Source: Neogemmobacter tilapiae (GTDB lineage Bacteria; Pseudomonadota; Alphaproteobacteria; Rhodobacterales; Rhodobacteraceae). From it: a stretch of 64,000 nucleotides of DNA. The translations under genes and the position numbers were made by a program. The notes below the pieces were generated by a model that saw only the letters and a program-made list of their open reading frames with translations, was not told the origin of the DNA and searched no databases. Positions within the stretch are counted from its first letter, which is position 1. Each line of letters begins with the position of its first letter. Location of the stretch: assembly GCF_014652215.1 (NCBI RefSeq), contig NZ_BMYJ01000010.1:62001-126000 (forward strand), written 5' to 3'. Shown piece after piece: positions 35,019 to 45,205 of the stretch.

Positions 35019-35996
35019 ATGCGCTTGATGCAGGAATTTGAAGGTTTGGCCTTTGCCGGGGGCGGATTGCTGCGCGCCGCTGAACATCGGGGTGATCCAC
35101 AGACATTAAAAGCCCTGTCCGAAAAGGGGCGGGTTATGCCGATTTGGCGCGGCAAGCCTTTGTTCCGGAACCCAGATCATCTGGCCTTTGTCGCGATCAG
35201 CAGCCCGGTTCTGGCACAGGGCGGGCCGTTGATCTTTCTGGGCTTGGATCCGAACCTATCCGCGGACGCCGCCGCGGTATTTGCCTGCGACATCAGCGAC
35301 TGGTCGCCCGAGGCTGGGGCCGAAGGGACCGAGGCGGGATTTCTGGACCCAATGGTGCAAGGCCATCCGGCCCTGCCGGAAGGGCAGGGATTTTCCGATC
35401 TGCGCAATGCTTTGCAAGGGTTGAGCCCGCTGGAATCAGAAATGGCCGCGACGGCCAAGGCTTTGGTCCATTGGCATCGCAGCCACAGGTTCTGCGCGAC
35501 CTGCGGTGCCGAAAGTGCGCCCGCGATGGGCGGCTGGCAACGCAATTGCCCAGATTGTGGGGCGCAGCACTTTCCACGCACGGATCCCGTCGTGATCATG
35601 TTGGTCACCAGGGGCGACCGGCTTTTGATGGGCCGTTCCCCCGGCTGGCCGGAGGGAATGTATTCCTGTCTTGCCGGCTTTATGGAGCCCGGAGAGACGA
35701 TCCAAAGCGCTGTGCGCCGCGAAGTGGCCGAGGAAACGGGTGTGCAGGTGGGCCGGGTGCGCGTGCTTGCCAATCAACCATGGCCGTTTCCGGCGTCCTT
35801 GATGCTGGGTTGTTTGGCCGAGGCCGAAAGCGAGGCAATCGCCATTGATCCTGCGGAAATCGAAGATGCCCTTTGGATCGACCGAGCGGCGATGGTTGAG
35901 GTGCTGGATGGTCGCCACCCTTGGATAAAGGCGCCGCGGCGCGGGGCCATTGCGCAAAGCCTGATCGAGTGCTGGGTTGCAGATCGATTGGAATAA
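35019..35996 (+). CDS. nudC: NAD(+) diphosphatase NudC
   Basis: The 325-residue Nudix hydrolase has the four-cysteine zinc ribbon CATCG ... CPDCG (about 164-186), the Nudix box GFMEPGETIQSAVRREVAEETGV (about 223-245, split here only by naming) and the NudC-specific NQPWPFPASLM (about 254-264). It hydrolyses NAD(H) and can remove NAD caps from RNA. It is divergent from the cpdB-like gene, so both may share the 88-base control region. ATG 35019 gives MRLMQEFEGLAFAGG; ATG 35028 is possible. Confidence 0.95.
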   Translation: MRLMQEFEGLAFAGGGLLRAAEHRGDPQTLKALSEKGRVMPIWRGKPLFRNPDHLAFVAISSPVLAQGGPLIFLGLDPNLSADAAAVFACDISDWSPEAGAEGTEAGFLDPMVQGHPALPEGQGFSDLRNALQGLSPLESEMAATAKALVHWHRSHRFCATCGAESAPAMGGWQRNCPDCGAQHFPRTDPVVIMLVTRGDRLLMGRSPGWPEGMYSCLAGFMEPGETIQSAVRREVAEETGVQVGRVRVLANQPWPFPASLMLGCLAEAESEAIAIDPAEIEDALWIDRAAMVEVLDGRHPWIKAPRRGAIAQSLIECWVADRLE

Positions 35997-36031
35997 GGCG
36001 AACCTTGGCCATCGAAGGGAATTGATCCGGC

Positions 36032-36496
36032 ATGAAACTGAAGGCTCATCACGATCTGGATATCGGAAATCATGCGCTTTTTGCGGCCTTGACCGATGCC
36101 ACACGCTGGGAACGGGCGGCGATGCGCAAAGGGGTGGAAGTGCTGCGCATTGACGGGGGGGACGAATTGGCCGCAGGGGCGGTTTGGCAAGTGACCGGCC
36201 TGGTGCGGGGCAAGCTCCGCTCCGGTCAACTCAAGTTGCGGATGGTCGAAGAGCCATCGCATTTGCTGTTCGATTTCGAATCGCCGATGTTTACGGGGGT
36301 TTTCGTCACGCGGTTGTTTGAAATGTCGGCGCGGCGGACCCGCGTCGCATTAGAGGTCGAGGTGCGGCCCCGCACTTTGGCGGCGCGGATCGTCTTGCAA
36401 GGGGCGCGCTTGGGGCGGCAAAAGCTGGAGGGGCGCTTTCACGCCCGCGCTGGCGTCGTGCTGCGCGATCTGGTGGGACAATTGCGCGGCGGCTAA
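36032..36496 (+). CDS. SRPBCC family protein
   Basis: The 154-residue protein has the START/Bet v1-like pattern: HHDLDIGNHALFAALTDATRWERAA, a basic-rich central beta sheet (AGAVWQVTGLVRGKLRSGQLKLR), and the long C-terminal helix. Ligand unknown. It follows nudC by 35 bases and its TAA interlocks with the TAG of pheA in CTAA (36493-36496). Confidence 0.8.
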   Translation: MKLKAHHDLDIGNHALFAALTDATRWERAAMRKGVEVLRIDGGDELAAGAVWQVTGLVRGKLRSGQLKLRMVEEPSHLLFDFESPMFTGVFVTRLFEMSARRTRVALEVEVRPRTLAARIVLQGARLGRQKLEGRFHARAGVVLRDLVGQLRGG

Positions 36497-37338
36497 GCTT
36501 TTTGGCTGCGCCGCAATTCATCCGCCGGATAAACGCCCATGATCTGGCAATGGCTGGTAAAGAAACGCAGTTCTTCCAGCGCGCGCGCGACGCCGGGGTC
36601 TTCGGGATGGCCTTCGATGTCGGCATAAAATTCGGTGGCCGTGAAACTGCCGCCAACCATATAGCTTTCCAGCTTGGTCATGTTCACACCATTGGTGGCA
36701 AAGCCGCCCATCGCCTTGTACAGCGCCGCTGGAATGTTCCGCACCCGGAAGATAAAGGTCGTCATCATCGGCCCCCCGCCCCGACGGCTGCGATCGGGCT
36801 CGCGTGACATCACCAGAAAGCGGGTTGTGTTGTTCGCCTGATCCTCGATATGCCGCGCCAGAACGTCCAAGCCATAGATGCTGGCTGCCAATTCGCTGGC
36901 CAAGGCGCCCCGGGTCTTGTCCCCCGCTTCGGCCACTTCGCGCGCTGCGCGGGCATTGTCGGAACTCACACGGCCCCGAATCTCATGTTGGCGCAAAAAG
37001 CCTGCACATTGCGGCAGGATCACGACATGGCCGTATGCTTCGGTCACGTCGGAGAGTTGGGCACCGCGAACCCCCAGCAAGTTCACATGCACGCGAACAA
37101 ACGATTCATCGACGATGTGCAGGCCGGCTCTTGGTAACAGCGAATGCACATCGGCCACTCGGCCATAGGTCGAGTTTTCAACCGCCAGCATAGCCAGATC
37201 GGCAGCACCGCTCTGGCAGGCATCGATGACGTCCTGAAAGGTTGGGCAGGGCAGGGGCTCCATGTCTGGGCGGGCCTGTTGGCAGGCCTGATGGCCATAG
37301 GCCCCCAACTCTCCCTGAAACGCGATACGGCCTGCCAT
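36493..37338 (-). CDS. pheA: Prephenate dehydratase
   Basis: The 281-residue enzyme converts prephenate to phenylpyruvate. It has the catalytic domain start RIAFQGELGAYGHQAC and AVENSTYGRVADVHSLL (about 51-67), the catalytic TRF motif in NNTTRFLVMSRE (about 166-177), and a C-terminal ACT domain for feedback by phenylalanine (GALYKAMGGFATNGVNMTKLES-like, with GGSFTATEFYADIEGHPED). There is no chorismate mutase domain. Start: ATG 37338 with AGGA eight bases upstream; the frame extends to a TTG at 37344. Confidence 0.95.
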   Translation of the reverse strand: MAGRIAFQGELGAYGHQACQQARPDMEPLPCPTFQDVIDACQSGAADLAMLAVENSTYGRVADVHSLLPRAGLHIVDESFVRVHVNLLGVRGAQLSDVTEAYGHVVILPQCAGFLRQHEIRGRVSSDNARAAREVAEAGDKTRGALASELAASIYGLDVLARHIEDQANNTTRFLVMSREPDRSRRGGGPMMTTFIFRVRNIPAALYKAMGGFATNGVNMTKLESYMVGGSFTATEFYADIEGHPEDPGVARALEELRFFTSHCQIMGVYPADELRRSQKA

Positions 37339-37455
37339 GATCAATTCCTGTCAATCTGCCCGTTTTCGGGCCTTTCGGGGCGCTACTACACCTTGCAGAG
37401 ACCATGGGGAAGCGGGTAGATACCGGCGCAGCCACCGGCCACGATAGGACGCGAC

Positions 37456-37998
37456 ATGTTCGACACGATGACGATCACCAAAGCGCTTGGCGCCCTTTGT
37501 GGTGCGTTTCTGATCTTTCTGATGGGGTCTTGGGCCGCGTCTGCGCTCTATGACACCAAAGCAGGTGGTGGTCATGGCGCCGGGCATGGCGAAGAAGGTG
37601 CCGAACTGACCCAAGCCTACACGATCGAAGTGGCCGAGGCTGGGACTGGCGATGCCGCCGCCGCAGGCCCGACCTTTGAAGAAATCTTTGCAACGGCGGA
37701 TGCCACCAAAGGCGAAAAAGTCTTTGGCAAATGCGCGGCCTGCCACAAACTGGATGGTAGCGATGGCGTCGGCCCGCACTTGAACGGTGTTGTGGATCGC
37801 GCGAAAGCCGCCAGTGCCGGCTTTGCCTACTCCGACGCGCTGAAAGCCATGGCATCCGACACTTGGACCCCGGCCAATCTGAACGCGTTCCTGACCAACC
37901 CGAAATCCTATGCGAAAGGCACCAAGATGTCCTTCGCCGGTCTGCCCAAGGCCGAAGACCGCGCCAACTTGATTGCTTGGCTCGCAACCCAGCAATAA
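37456..37998 (+). CDS. Membrane-anchored cytochrome c (CycM/c552 type)
   Basis: The 180-residue protein has one N-terminal TM anchor ([23 protein letters not shown], about 11-33), a His/Gly/Glu-rich linker, and a class I cytochrome c domain: haem site [11 protein letters not shown] (about 93-103), [14 protein letters not shown], and Met ligand in [10 protein letters not shown] (about 156-165). This is the CycM type that carries electrons from the bc1 complex to the cytochrome c oxidase at the membrane. It ends in a strong terminator and is divergent from pheA. Confidence 0.93.
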   Translation: MFDTMTITKALGALCGAFLIFLMGSWAASALYDTKAGGGHGAGHGEEGAELTQAYTIEVAEAGTGDAAAAGPTFEEIFATADATKGEKVFGKCAACHKLDGSDGVGPHLNGVVDRAKAASAGFAYSDALKAMASDTWTPANLNAFLTNPKSYAKGTKMSFAGLPKAEDRANLIAWLATQQ

Positions 37999-38024
37999 CG
38001 GTGCGAAACCGCGCAGGAACTTGT

Positions 38025-38052
38025 AAAAGGCCGCCCAAAGGGTGGCCTTTTT
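38025..38052 (+). terminator. Intrinsic terminator of the cytochrome c gene
   Basis: AAAAGGCC (38025-38032) pairs with GGCCTTTT (38044-38051), an inner CCC/GGG pair extends the stem, and a short T-run follows. It is 27 bases after the stop. Confidence 0.85.
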
Positions 38053-38160
38053 GCTGGCTCACGCCAATGTCACGCATTCGCGGCTTGAGAGTGCCCCGCC
38101 TTGCCGCGTAGCATGGCTTCGTCAACCGTCGGACAGGCGGAGCAAAGAAAGGTTGGGGGA

Positions 38161-40029
38161 ATGATGCAGGATCACCGTTTTGGCGGCTTGGTGGCTGTGG
38201 CGCTGTTGGGTTGGGCCGGTTTGGCCCAAGCACAAGAGATCATCGTCAGCCACGGAATCTCGACCTTTGGCGATCTGAAGTACCCTGCCGATTTTGCGCA
38301 TCTGGATTATGTGAACCCCAATGCCCCGAAGGGCGGAGAGGTCTCGCAATCCGCCCCTGGCGGGTTCGATTCGCTGAACCCCTATTCGATCAAAGGCGTT
38401 GGCGCGGCCCTGTCGACGGTCATGCACGAATCCATTCTGGCGGGTACCGCCGACGAAATCGGGGCGTCCTACTGCCTCATGTGCACGACCATCGAATATC
38501 CACAGGATCGGTCCTGGGTGATCTTTAACCTGCGGGACGATGTGAAATTCTCGGACGGAAGCGCCATGACCGCCGAGGATGTGATTTTTTCCTATGAGCT
38601 GCTCCGCGACAAGGGCCTGTCCGACTTTCGCACAATCCTGGGCCAACAGATCGAAAAGGCCGAGATTCTTGAACCTTTGAAGGTAAAATTCACCTTCAAA
38701 GCCGGGTTCCCAACCCGCGACCTGCCTGAACTGGCCGGTGGGCTGCCGATTTTTTCCAAAGCCCAGTACGAACGCGATGGCCTTGATCTCGAAGAGCAGA
38801 CATTGAAGCCCTACATGGGCACCGGCCCCTATATGTTCGACAGCATGGATGTGGGTCGCACCGTGATCTATCGCCGCAATCCCGACTATTGGGGCAAAGA
38901 TTTGCCAATCAACATTGGGCGGCACAATCTGGACAGGATCCGCATCGAATATTTTGCCGACAGCAATGCCGCATTCGAAGCATTCAAGGCGGGCGAATTC
39001 ACTTTCCGGCAAGAGAACAGTTCAAAGTTCTGGGCCGAGGGCTATAAATTCCCTGCGGTCCAAAGCGGTGTTGTTCAGAAAAAACAACTGCGTTCTGGCG
39101 TCAAGGCCAGCAATCAAGGGTTTTTGTTCAATCTTCGCAAAGAGAAGTTTCAGGATCCCAAGGTTCGGCAGGCCATTGAACTGATGTTCAATTTTGAATG
39201 GACGAACCGAACATTGTTCTTTGGGCTTTACTCCCGCGTCAATTCATTTTGGGAAAACTCTTGGCTGGCCGCGACGGGCCTGCCTTCCGAGGCCGAGGTA
39301 GCGCTTTTGAAGCCCCTGGTCGATGAAGGTTTGCTGGATGCCACGATCCTGACAGAAGAGCCGGTGCTCCCCAATCTGGGTGGCGAGCGGCAATTGGATC
39401 GGGCCAGCCTGCGCAAGGCCAGCGCCTTGTTGGATGAGGCGGGCTGGGAAGTCGGGACGGACGGGTTGCGCCGCAATGCCAAGGGTGAAACCTTGGATGT
39501 CGAATTCCTGAACGACGACCCACAGTTTGATCGGATCATCAATCCTTTCGTCGAAAACCTAGCGGCGCTGGGCGTCAATGCCAAAGTGACAAAGGTCGAT
39601 GATGCACAGATGGAACTGCGCACCCGTCCGCCACGGATGGATTTCGATATCGTCACCGGCCACACACCCACAGACTATTTTCCCGGGTCGGGCCTGATGC
39701 AGTATTTCGGTTCTGAAACGGCGGATGACTCGGCCTTCAACATCATGGGATTGAAAAACCCAGCAGTCGACCGGCTGATCCGGGTGGTGATGGAGGCAAA
39801 AACCAAAGACGAACTGACCACCGCGACGATGGCCTTGGATAGGGTGATGCGTCAGGCGCGCTTTGTGGTGCCGCAGTGGTACAACAATCAGTACTGGGTC
39901 GCCTACTACGACATGTATGAATACCCATCCGAGGACAAAATGCCACCCTATGCGCTGGGCGTCATGGATTTCTGGTGGGTCAATGCGGAAAAGGCGGCGG
40001 CGCTCAAAGCATCGGGCGCGCTGAAATAG
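38161..40029 (+). CDS. yejA: Peptide ABC transporter substrate-binding protein YejA
   Basis: The 622-residue protein has a signal peptide (FGGLVAVALLGWAGLAQA) and the family-5 binding-protein pattern (GISTFGDLKYPADFAHLDYVNPNAPKGGEV-type N-terminus, FNLRDDVKFSDGSAMTAEDVIFSYELL, and KMPPYALGVMDFWWVN near the end). NPNAPKGG and QGFLFNLRKEKFQDPKVRQAIEL match the YejA branch. It begins the yejABEF operon for uptake of peptide-like compounds, including microcin C in E. coli. ATG 38161 and 38164 are tandem. Confidence 0.9.
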   Translation: MMQDHRFGGLVAVALLGWAGLAQAQEIIVSHGISTFGDLKYPADFAHLDYVNPNAPKGGEVSQSAPGGFDSLNPYSIKGVGAALSTVMHESILAGTADEIGASYCLMCTTIEYPQDRSWVIFNLRDDVKFSDGSAMTAEDVIFSYELLRDKGLSDFRTILGQQIEKAEILEPLKVKFTFKAGFPTRDLPELAGGLPIFSKAQYERDGLDLEEQTLKPYMGTGPYMFDSMDVGRTVIYRRNPDYWGKDLPINIGRHNLDRIRIEYFADSNAAFEAFKAGEFTFRQENSSKFWAEGYKFPAVQSGVVQKKQLRSGVKASNQGFLFNLRKEKFQDPKVRQAIELMFNFEWTNRTLFFGLYSRVNSFWENSWLAATGLPSEAEVALLKPLVDEGLLDATILTEEPVLPNLGGERQLDRASLRKASALLDEAGWEVGTDGLRRNAKGETLDVEFLNDDPQFDRIINPFVENLAALGVNAKVTKVDDAQMELRTRPPRMDFDIVTGHTPTDYFPGSGLMQYFGSETADDSAFNIMGLKNPAVDRLIRVVMEAKTKDELTTATMALDRVMRQARFVVPQWYNNQYWVAYYDMYEYPSEDKMPPYALGVMDFWWVNAEKAAALKASGALK

Positions 40030-40030
40030 C

Positions 40031-41194
40031 ATGGCATCCTATATTCTGCGCCGCCTGCTTTTGGTGATCCCGACCCTGTTTGGGATCATGGTGGTCAATT
40101 TCACCCTGACCCAGTTTGTGCCCGGCGGCCCGATCCAGCAGGTTCTGGCCCGGATCGACGGGGGCGGCGATGCTTTTCAGGCGATTTCCGGTGGTGGTGA
40201 TGCCGGCGTGACCGAGCCTGGCAGCGAAGGCACAGGTGGCAATGGCGGCTACATCGGCGCCAAAGGGCTGCCGCCAGAATTCATTGATCGGCTGGAGGTG
40301 CAGTTCGGCTTTGCCCGTTTTGTTTGCGCCAAAGATTTTGCTGGCGAACCTTCGGCAAAGGCAGCGGAATGCCAAAAAGAGATGATTCCGATGGTGGAGC
40401 GTTTCTTCATCATGATGGGCAAATATGTGACCTTTGATTTTGGCGAAAGCTATTTCCGATCTATCGGGGTGCTGGACCTGGTCTGGGAAAAGATGCCTGT
40501 TTCCATTTCGCTGGGGCTGTGGTCGACGCTGATCGCCTATCTGATCTCGATCCCGCTGGGTATTCGCAAGGCGCTGCGGGATGGCTCGCGGTTTGACACG
40601 TGGACAAGCGGCATCATCATCGCTGCCTATGCCATCCCCGGCCTGTTGTTCGCCATCATGCTGCTGGTTTTGTTCGCGGGTGGGTCGTATTTTCAATGGT
40701 TCCCGCTGCGTGGCCTCACCTCTTCCAACTGGGAAAGCCTAAGCCTTTTTGGCAAGATCACCGATTATTTTTGGCATATGACTCTGCCAATCATCGCCTC
40801 GACGATTTCCAGCTTTGCCACCATGACCCTGCTCACCAAGAACAGTTTTCTTGACGAAATCAAGAAACAGTATGTGTTGACCGCCCGTGCCAAGGGGCTG
40901 TCCGAGGCCCGGGTGCTTTATGGTCATGTCTTCCGCAATGCGATGCTGATTGTGATCGCGGGATTTCCCGGTCTGTTTTTGGGCGTGCTGTTCGGTGGTA
41001 GCCTGATCATTGAAACCATCTTCTCGCTCGATGGCTTGGGGCGGATGGGCTACGAGGCAACGGTGGCGCGTGACTATCCGATCATGTTCGGCAACCTTTT
41101 CTTTTTTGGGTTGATCGGCCTTGTGGTCGGTATCTTGTCAGACCTGACCTATGCGCTGGTTGATCCGCGCATCGATTTTGAAAAGCGGGGTTAG
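40031..41194 (+). CDS. yejB: Peptide ABC transporter permease YejB
   Basis: The 387-residue permease starts MASYILRRLLLVIPTLFGIMVVNFTLTQFVPGGP, the DppB-type first TM segment, and has an unusually long periplasmic part (about 45-150, Gly-rich) as in YejB. The EAA loop lies at DEIKKQYVLTARAKGLSEARVLYGHVFRNA (about 275-304). It starts 2 bases after yejA. Confidence 0.94.
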   Translation: MASYILRRLLLVIPTLFGIMVVNFTLTQFVPGGPIQQVLARIDGGGDAFQAISGGGDAGVTEPGSEGTGGNGGYIGAKGLPPEFIDRLEVQFGFARFVCAKDFAGEPSAKAAECQKEMIPMVERFFIMMGKYVTFDFGESYFRSIGVLDLVWEKMPVSISLGLWSTLIAYLISIPLGIRKALRDGSRFDTWTSGIIIAAYAIPGLLFAIMLLVLFAGGSYFQWFPLRGLTSSNWESLSLFGKITDYFWHMTLPIIASTISSFATMTLLTKNSFLDEIKKQYVLTARAKGLSEARVLYGHVFRNAMLIVIAGFPGLFLGVLFGGSLIIETIFSLDGLGRMGYEATVARDYPIMFGNLFFFGLIGLVVGILSDLTYALVDPRIDFEKRG

Positions 41195-41197
41195 GTG

Positions 41198-42307
41198 ATG
41201 GCGCTTTCTCCGCTGAACCAGCGCCGCTGGCGAAATTTCAAGGCCAATCGCCGGGCGTTCTGGTCGCTTTGGATTTTTGCCATTCTGTTCGGCCTGTCAT
41301 TGATGGCCGAACTTCTGGCGAATGACCGACCGCTCCTGGTCAAGCATCAAGGGGAGTACTACACCCCCTTTCTAAATTTTTATCCCTCGACCGCCTTTGG
41401 CGACGATTTCAGGACCGAGGCCGAGTATCACGACCCGGTTCTGCAATGCCTGATCGTGACGGGGCGGAATGAACTGTGCTTTGACGCGCCAGAGGCGACC
41501 AAGGCCGAGGCCGAGGAAGCGGGGACTGTTGATGGCCAGCCCATCGACAGGGGTTGGATTCTTTGGGCATTGGTGCCTTACAGTTTCAACACGATCGTCG
41601 ACAAGCCGGGCTTTGCCCCCGGTCCGCCCGATGCGCAAAACTGGCTGGGCACCGATGATACCTCGCGTGATGTGTTGGCCCGCGTGATCTATGGCTTCCG
41701 AATATCCGTGGTCTTTGCCCTGATTGTGACAGCCTGCACGTCGATCATTGGCATCGCGGCCGGTGCCGCACAGGGTTATTTTGGAGGGTTGGTGGACCTG
41801 ATCTTTCAGCGAATTCTTGAAATCTGGTCCGGCGTGCCGACGCTGTATGTGATCATCATCATGGCGGCGATTGTCCCGATGAACTTTTGGCTGCTGACGG
41901 GCTTGATGGTGCTTTTTGGTTGGACCGCGCTTGTCGGCGTGGTTCGGGCCGAGTTCCTGCGGGCGCGCAATTTTGAATATGTCCGTGCGGCCAAAGCTTT
42001 GGGGGTGGGCGACAGCAAGATTATGTTCCGGCATGTTTTGCCAAATGCAATGGTGGCGACCCTGACCATGCTGCCCTTCATGATTACAGGGGCTATCGGC
42101 ACTTTGGCCGTGCTGGACTTTCTGGGCTATGGCCTACCCTCGAGCCTGCCGTCGCTGGGCGAATTGACCCAGCAGGCCAAGCAGAACCTTCAGGCCCCGT
42201 GGCTTGCCTTCACGGCGTTTTTCACCTTTGCGATCATGCTGTCGCTTTTGGTGTTCATCTTTGAAGGCGTGCGCGATGCCTTTGATCCGCGAAAGACCTT
42301 TCGATGA
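41198..42307 (+). CDS. yejE: Peptide ABC transporter permease YejE
   Basis: The 369-residue permease begins with a cytoplasmic stretch and TM1 (FWSLWIFAILFGLSLMAELLAN), a long periplasmic insert, then a DppC-type permease core with the WLGTDDTSRDVLARVIYGFRIS segment (about 147-168) and the EAA loop (REFLRARNFEYVRAAKALGVGDSK-like, about 250-270). ATG 41198 is preferred; GTG 41195 directly follows the yejB stop. Confidence 0.94.
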   Translation: MALSPLNQRRWRNFKANRRAFWSLWIFAILFGLSLMAELLANDRPLLVKHQGEYYTPFLNFYPSTAFGDDFRTEAEYHDPVLQCLIVTGRNELCFDAPEATKAEAEEAGTVDGQPIDRGWILWALVPYSFNTIVDKPGFAPGPPDAQNWLGTDDTSRDVLARVIYGFRISVVFALIVTACTSIIGIAAGAAQGYFGGLVDLIFQRILEIWSGVPTLYVIIIMAAIVPMNFWLLTGLMVLFGWTALVGVVRAEFLRARNFEYVRAAKALGVGDSKIMFRHVLPNAMVATLTMLPFMITGAIGTLAVLDFLGYGLPSSLPSLGELTQQAKQNLQAPWLAFTAFFTFAIMLSLLVFIFEGVRDAFDPRKTFR

Positions 42308-43911
42308 ATGATGTGATCCTTTCGGTGCAGGATCTCGCCGTTGATTTTCGGCAGGATGGGCGCCTTGTCCATGCCGTGCGCGGGGTCAGCTTTGATGTGG
42401 GGCGCGGCGAAACCGTGGCCTTGGTCGGCGAAAGCGGGTCAGGCAAATCGGTGACGGCCCTTTCGACGGTCAGCCTTTTGGCCGATAATGCGACAGTCTC
42501 CGGCCATGTGCGATGGAAGGGCGAAGAGCTGATCGCGGCCAGCGAAAAGGCGCTGCAAAAAATTCGGGGCAATGACATCAGTTTCATCTTTCAGGAACCG
42601 ATGACCAGCCTGAACCCGCTGCACACCATCGAAAAGCAGCTGGCCGAAAGCCTGTCGCTGCATCAGGGCCTGCGCGGCAACGCCGCCCGTGCCCGCGTGA
42701 TTGAACTTTTGCAAAAGGTTGGCATTGCCGAGGCTGAAAGCCGCCTTTCCGCCTATCCGCATGAATTGTCGGGCGGCCAGCGCCAGCGCGTGATGATCGC
42801 CATGGCCTTGGCCAATGGCCCGGAACTGCTGATCGCCGATGAACCGACCACGGCGCTGGATGTGACCATTCAGGCCCAGATCCTTGACCTGCTCGCCGAT
42901 CTGAAAGCGCGCGAAGGGCTTTCCCTGCTGTTCATCACCCATGATCTCGGCATCGTCCGCCGCATCGCCGACCGTGTCTGCGTCATGCAGGGCGGCGAGA
43001 TTGTCGAACAGGGCTGCACAGCCGAGATTTTTGCCAACCCACAGCACCCCTATACGCAAAAGCTGCTTGCCGCGGATCCCACCGGCAAGGCCGATTCGAT
43101 CCCAGCCGATGCGCCGCAAATCATCCAGACCGACAATCTGCGCGTCTGGTTCCCCATCCAGAAGGGCCTCTTGCGCCGCACCGTCGATCACGTCCGCGCC
43201 GTCAATGCGGCCAGCCTGCGCATCCATGCCGGCGAAACCTTGGGCATCGTCGGTGAAAGCGGCTCGGGCAAGACCACGCTCGCCATGGCCATCATGCGCC
43301 TGACCCCATCGACCGGCCCGATCTTGTTCATGGGGCGCGACATTCAGGGCCTCAAGGGCAATGCCCTGCGCCCCCTGCGCCGCGACATGCAGATTGTCTT
43401 TCAGGATCCCTACGGCAGCCTCTCCCCCCGCCTTTCGGTCGAACAGATCATCGCCGAAGGCTTGGGTGTGCATTTCCCCGGCCTTTCACCCGCCGAGACC
43501 CGCGCCAAAGTCTCGGCCATCATGACCGAGGTGGGCTTGGACCCCGCCATGATGGAACGCTATCCCCACGAGTTTTCCGGTGGCCAGCGTCAGCGCATCG
43601 CCATTGCCCGCGCCATGGTGCTGGAGCCCAAACTGGTGGTGCTGGATGAACCCACCAGCGCCTTGGACAAGACAGTCCAGGTGCAGATCGTCGAACTTTT
43701 GCGCCGTTTGCAGCAAAAGTCGGGTCTGGCTTATCTCTTCATCAGCCATGACCTCCGCGTCGTCCGCGCCCTCTCGCACCGGATCGTCGTGATGAAGAAT
43801 GGCGACATCGTCGAACAGGGCGATACGGAACAGGTTTTCAGCGCGCCGCAGACCGCCTATACCCAGCAGTTGATGGCAGCAGCATTCGGTTCGCCCGATC
43901 ACAAAGGTTAA
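42304..43911 (+). CDS. yejF: Peptide ABC transporter ATP-binding protein YejF (two ABC domains)
   Basis: The 535-residue protein contains two complete ATPase modules. First: Walker [11 protein letters not shown] (about 41-50), signature [15 protein letters not shown] (about 157-171), Walker [13 protein letters not shown]. Second: Walker [12 protein letters not shown] (about 318-328), signature [15 protein letters not shown], Walker [13 protein letters not shown]. It powers YejBE. It overlaps yejE by ATGA at 42304-42307. Confidence 0.95.
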   Translation: MNDVILSVQDLAVDFRQDGRLVHAVRGVSFDVGRGETVALVGESGSGKSVTALSTVSLLADNATVSGHVRWKGEELIAASEKALQKIRGNDISFIFQEPMTSLNPLHTIEKQLAESLSLHQGLRGNAARARVIELLQKVGIAEAESRLSAYPHELSGGQRQRVMIAMALANGPELLIADEPTTALDVTIQAQILDLLADLKAREGLSLLFITHDLGIVRRIADRVCVMQGGEIVEQGCTAEIFANPQHPYTQKLLAADPTGKADSIPADAPQIIQTDNLRVWFPIQKGLLRRTVDHVRAVNAASLRIHAGETLGIVGESGSGKTTLAMAIMRLTPSTGPILFMGRDIQGLKGNALRPLRRDMQIVFQDPYGSLSPRLSVEQIIAEGLGVHFPGLSPAETRAKVSAIMTEVGLDPAMMERYPHEFSGGQRQRIAIARAMVLEPKLVVLDEPTSALDKTVQVQIVELLRRLQQKSGLAYLFISHDLRVVRALSHRIVVMKNGDIVEQGDTEQVFSAPQTAYTQQLMAAAFGSPDHKG

Positions 43912-43914
43912 GAC

Positions 43915-45147
43915 GTGAAGATTTTATTTGTTCATCAGAATTTTCCCGGTCAATTCCTGCATCTGGCCCCCGAAATGCAACGCCGTGGCCATGAATGTCT
44001 GGCGCTGACCGATTTTTCCAACAACCGGACGGGGCCGATCCCGATCCTGAAATACAAACATGAATCCCCGCAGCCCGATCCGGCGGCAACCCGGCTCGGA
44101 CGGAACTATACGCTGATGTCCGACAGGGGCGTAACTGTGGCCCGCGCGGCGCTGCAATTGCGCGAAAAGCGCGGCTATGTGCCCGACGTGATTTTTGGCC
44201 ATTCCGGCTGGGGCGAAACCCTCTTCCTGAAAGAGGTCTGGCCCGAGGCCAAGCTGATCGTCTATGCCGAGTTTTATTACAAAGGCCGCGGCGCCGATGT
44301 TGGCTTTGACCCCGAATTCGACAAGCCCAGCTTTGATCAGGTGATGATCGCCCAGGGCCGAACCACCCATCTGGGGCAGGCCATGCTCCATGCCGATGGC
44401 GGCCTGTCGCCCACAAAATGGCAGGCCAGCACCTATCCGGCGTTCCTGCGCGAAAAGATCAAGGTGATCTTTGACGGCGTCGATACCGAGGTGATGAAAC
44501 CCGATGCCACCGCCTCGGTCGAATTGCCGGATGGCCGCGTGATCAAGGCGGGGGATGAGGTTCTGACCTTCATCAACCGCAACCTCGAACCCTATCGCGG
44601 CTACCACACCTTCATGCGTGCCCTGCCGCAGGTGATGGCCGCCCGGCCCGAGGCGCAGGTCGTGATCATCGGCGGCGATGATGTCAGCTATGGCCGCCCC
44701 GCCCCCCAAGGCACCACATGGAAAAAGCACTTCCTGGCCGAGGTTGAGGATCGGCTTGATATGAGCCGCGTGCATTTCATGGGCAAGGTGCCCTATCCGA
44801 CCTTTGTCAAACTGATGCAGATCACACGCGCCCACGCCTATCTGACCTATCCCTTCGTCCTGTCCTGGTCGATGCTCGAGGCGATGTCGGCGGGCGCGCT
44901 GATCATCGGGTCGCGCACCCCCCCGGTGCAGGAATTGATCGAGGATGGGGTGAATGGCCGTCTCGTCGATTTCTTCGATGTCGAAGGCTGGGCTGCGATG
45001 CTGACCAAAGCCTTGGCCCATCCCAGCCGCTTTGACGACATGCGCCGTGCGGCCCGCCAGACGATTCTGGACGGCTACGACCTGAAACGCATCTGCCTGC
45101 CACAGATGGTGGATTTCGTCGAAAGTTTTGCACCCTCGGCGGCCTAG
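43915..45147 (+). CDS. Glycosyltransferase family 4 protein
   Basis: The 410-residue protein begins MKILFVHQNFPGQFLHLAPEM, has DVIFGHSGWGETLFLKEVWP and a conserved pattern of GT4 enzymes: VIFDGVDTEVMKPD (about 182-195), FINRNLEPYRGYHTFMRALP (about 217-236), and the C-terminal EX7E-like LSWSMLEAMSAGALIIGSRTPPVQELI (about 320-346). Sugar donor and acceptor are unknown. It starts at GTG 43915, 3 bases after yejF, so it may ride on the yej transcript. Confidence 0.87.
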   Translation: MKILFVHQNFPGQFLHLAPEMQRRGHECLALTDFSNNRTGPIPILKYKHESPQPDPAATRLGRNYTLMSDRGVTVARAALQLREKRGYVPDVIFGHSGWGETLFLKEVWPEAKLIVYAEFYYKGRGADVGFDPEFDKPSFDQVMIAQGRTTHLGQAMLHADGGLSPTKWQASTYPAFLREKIKVIFDGVDTEVMKPDATASVELPDGRVIKAGDEVLTFINRNLEPYRGYHTFMRALPQVMAARPEAQVVIIGGDDVSYGRPAPQGTTWKKHFLAEVEDRLDMSRVHFMGKVPYPTFVKLMQITRAHAYLTYPFVLSWSMLEAMSAGALIIGSRTPPVQELIEDGVNGRLVDFFDVEGWAAMLTKALAHPSRFDDMRRAARQTILDGYDLKRICLPQMVDFVESFAPSAA

Positions 45148-45205
45148 GGCGAGGCCAAAGCGATCCTTGCTTGATCCGCCCCGTCCCCGACGCTAAACCC
45201 CGCCT

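Noticed and set aside
42439-43473. Long reverse frame inside yejF
   Set aside because: Shadow frame; both ABC modules of YejF are complete on the forward strand.
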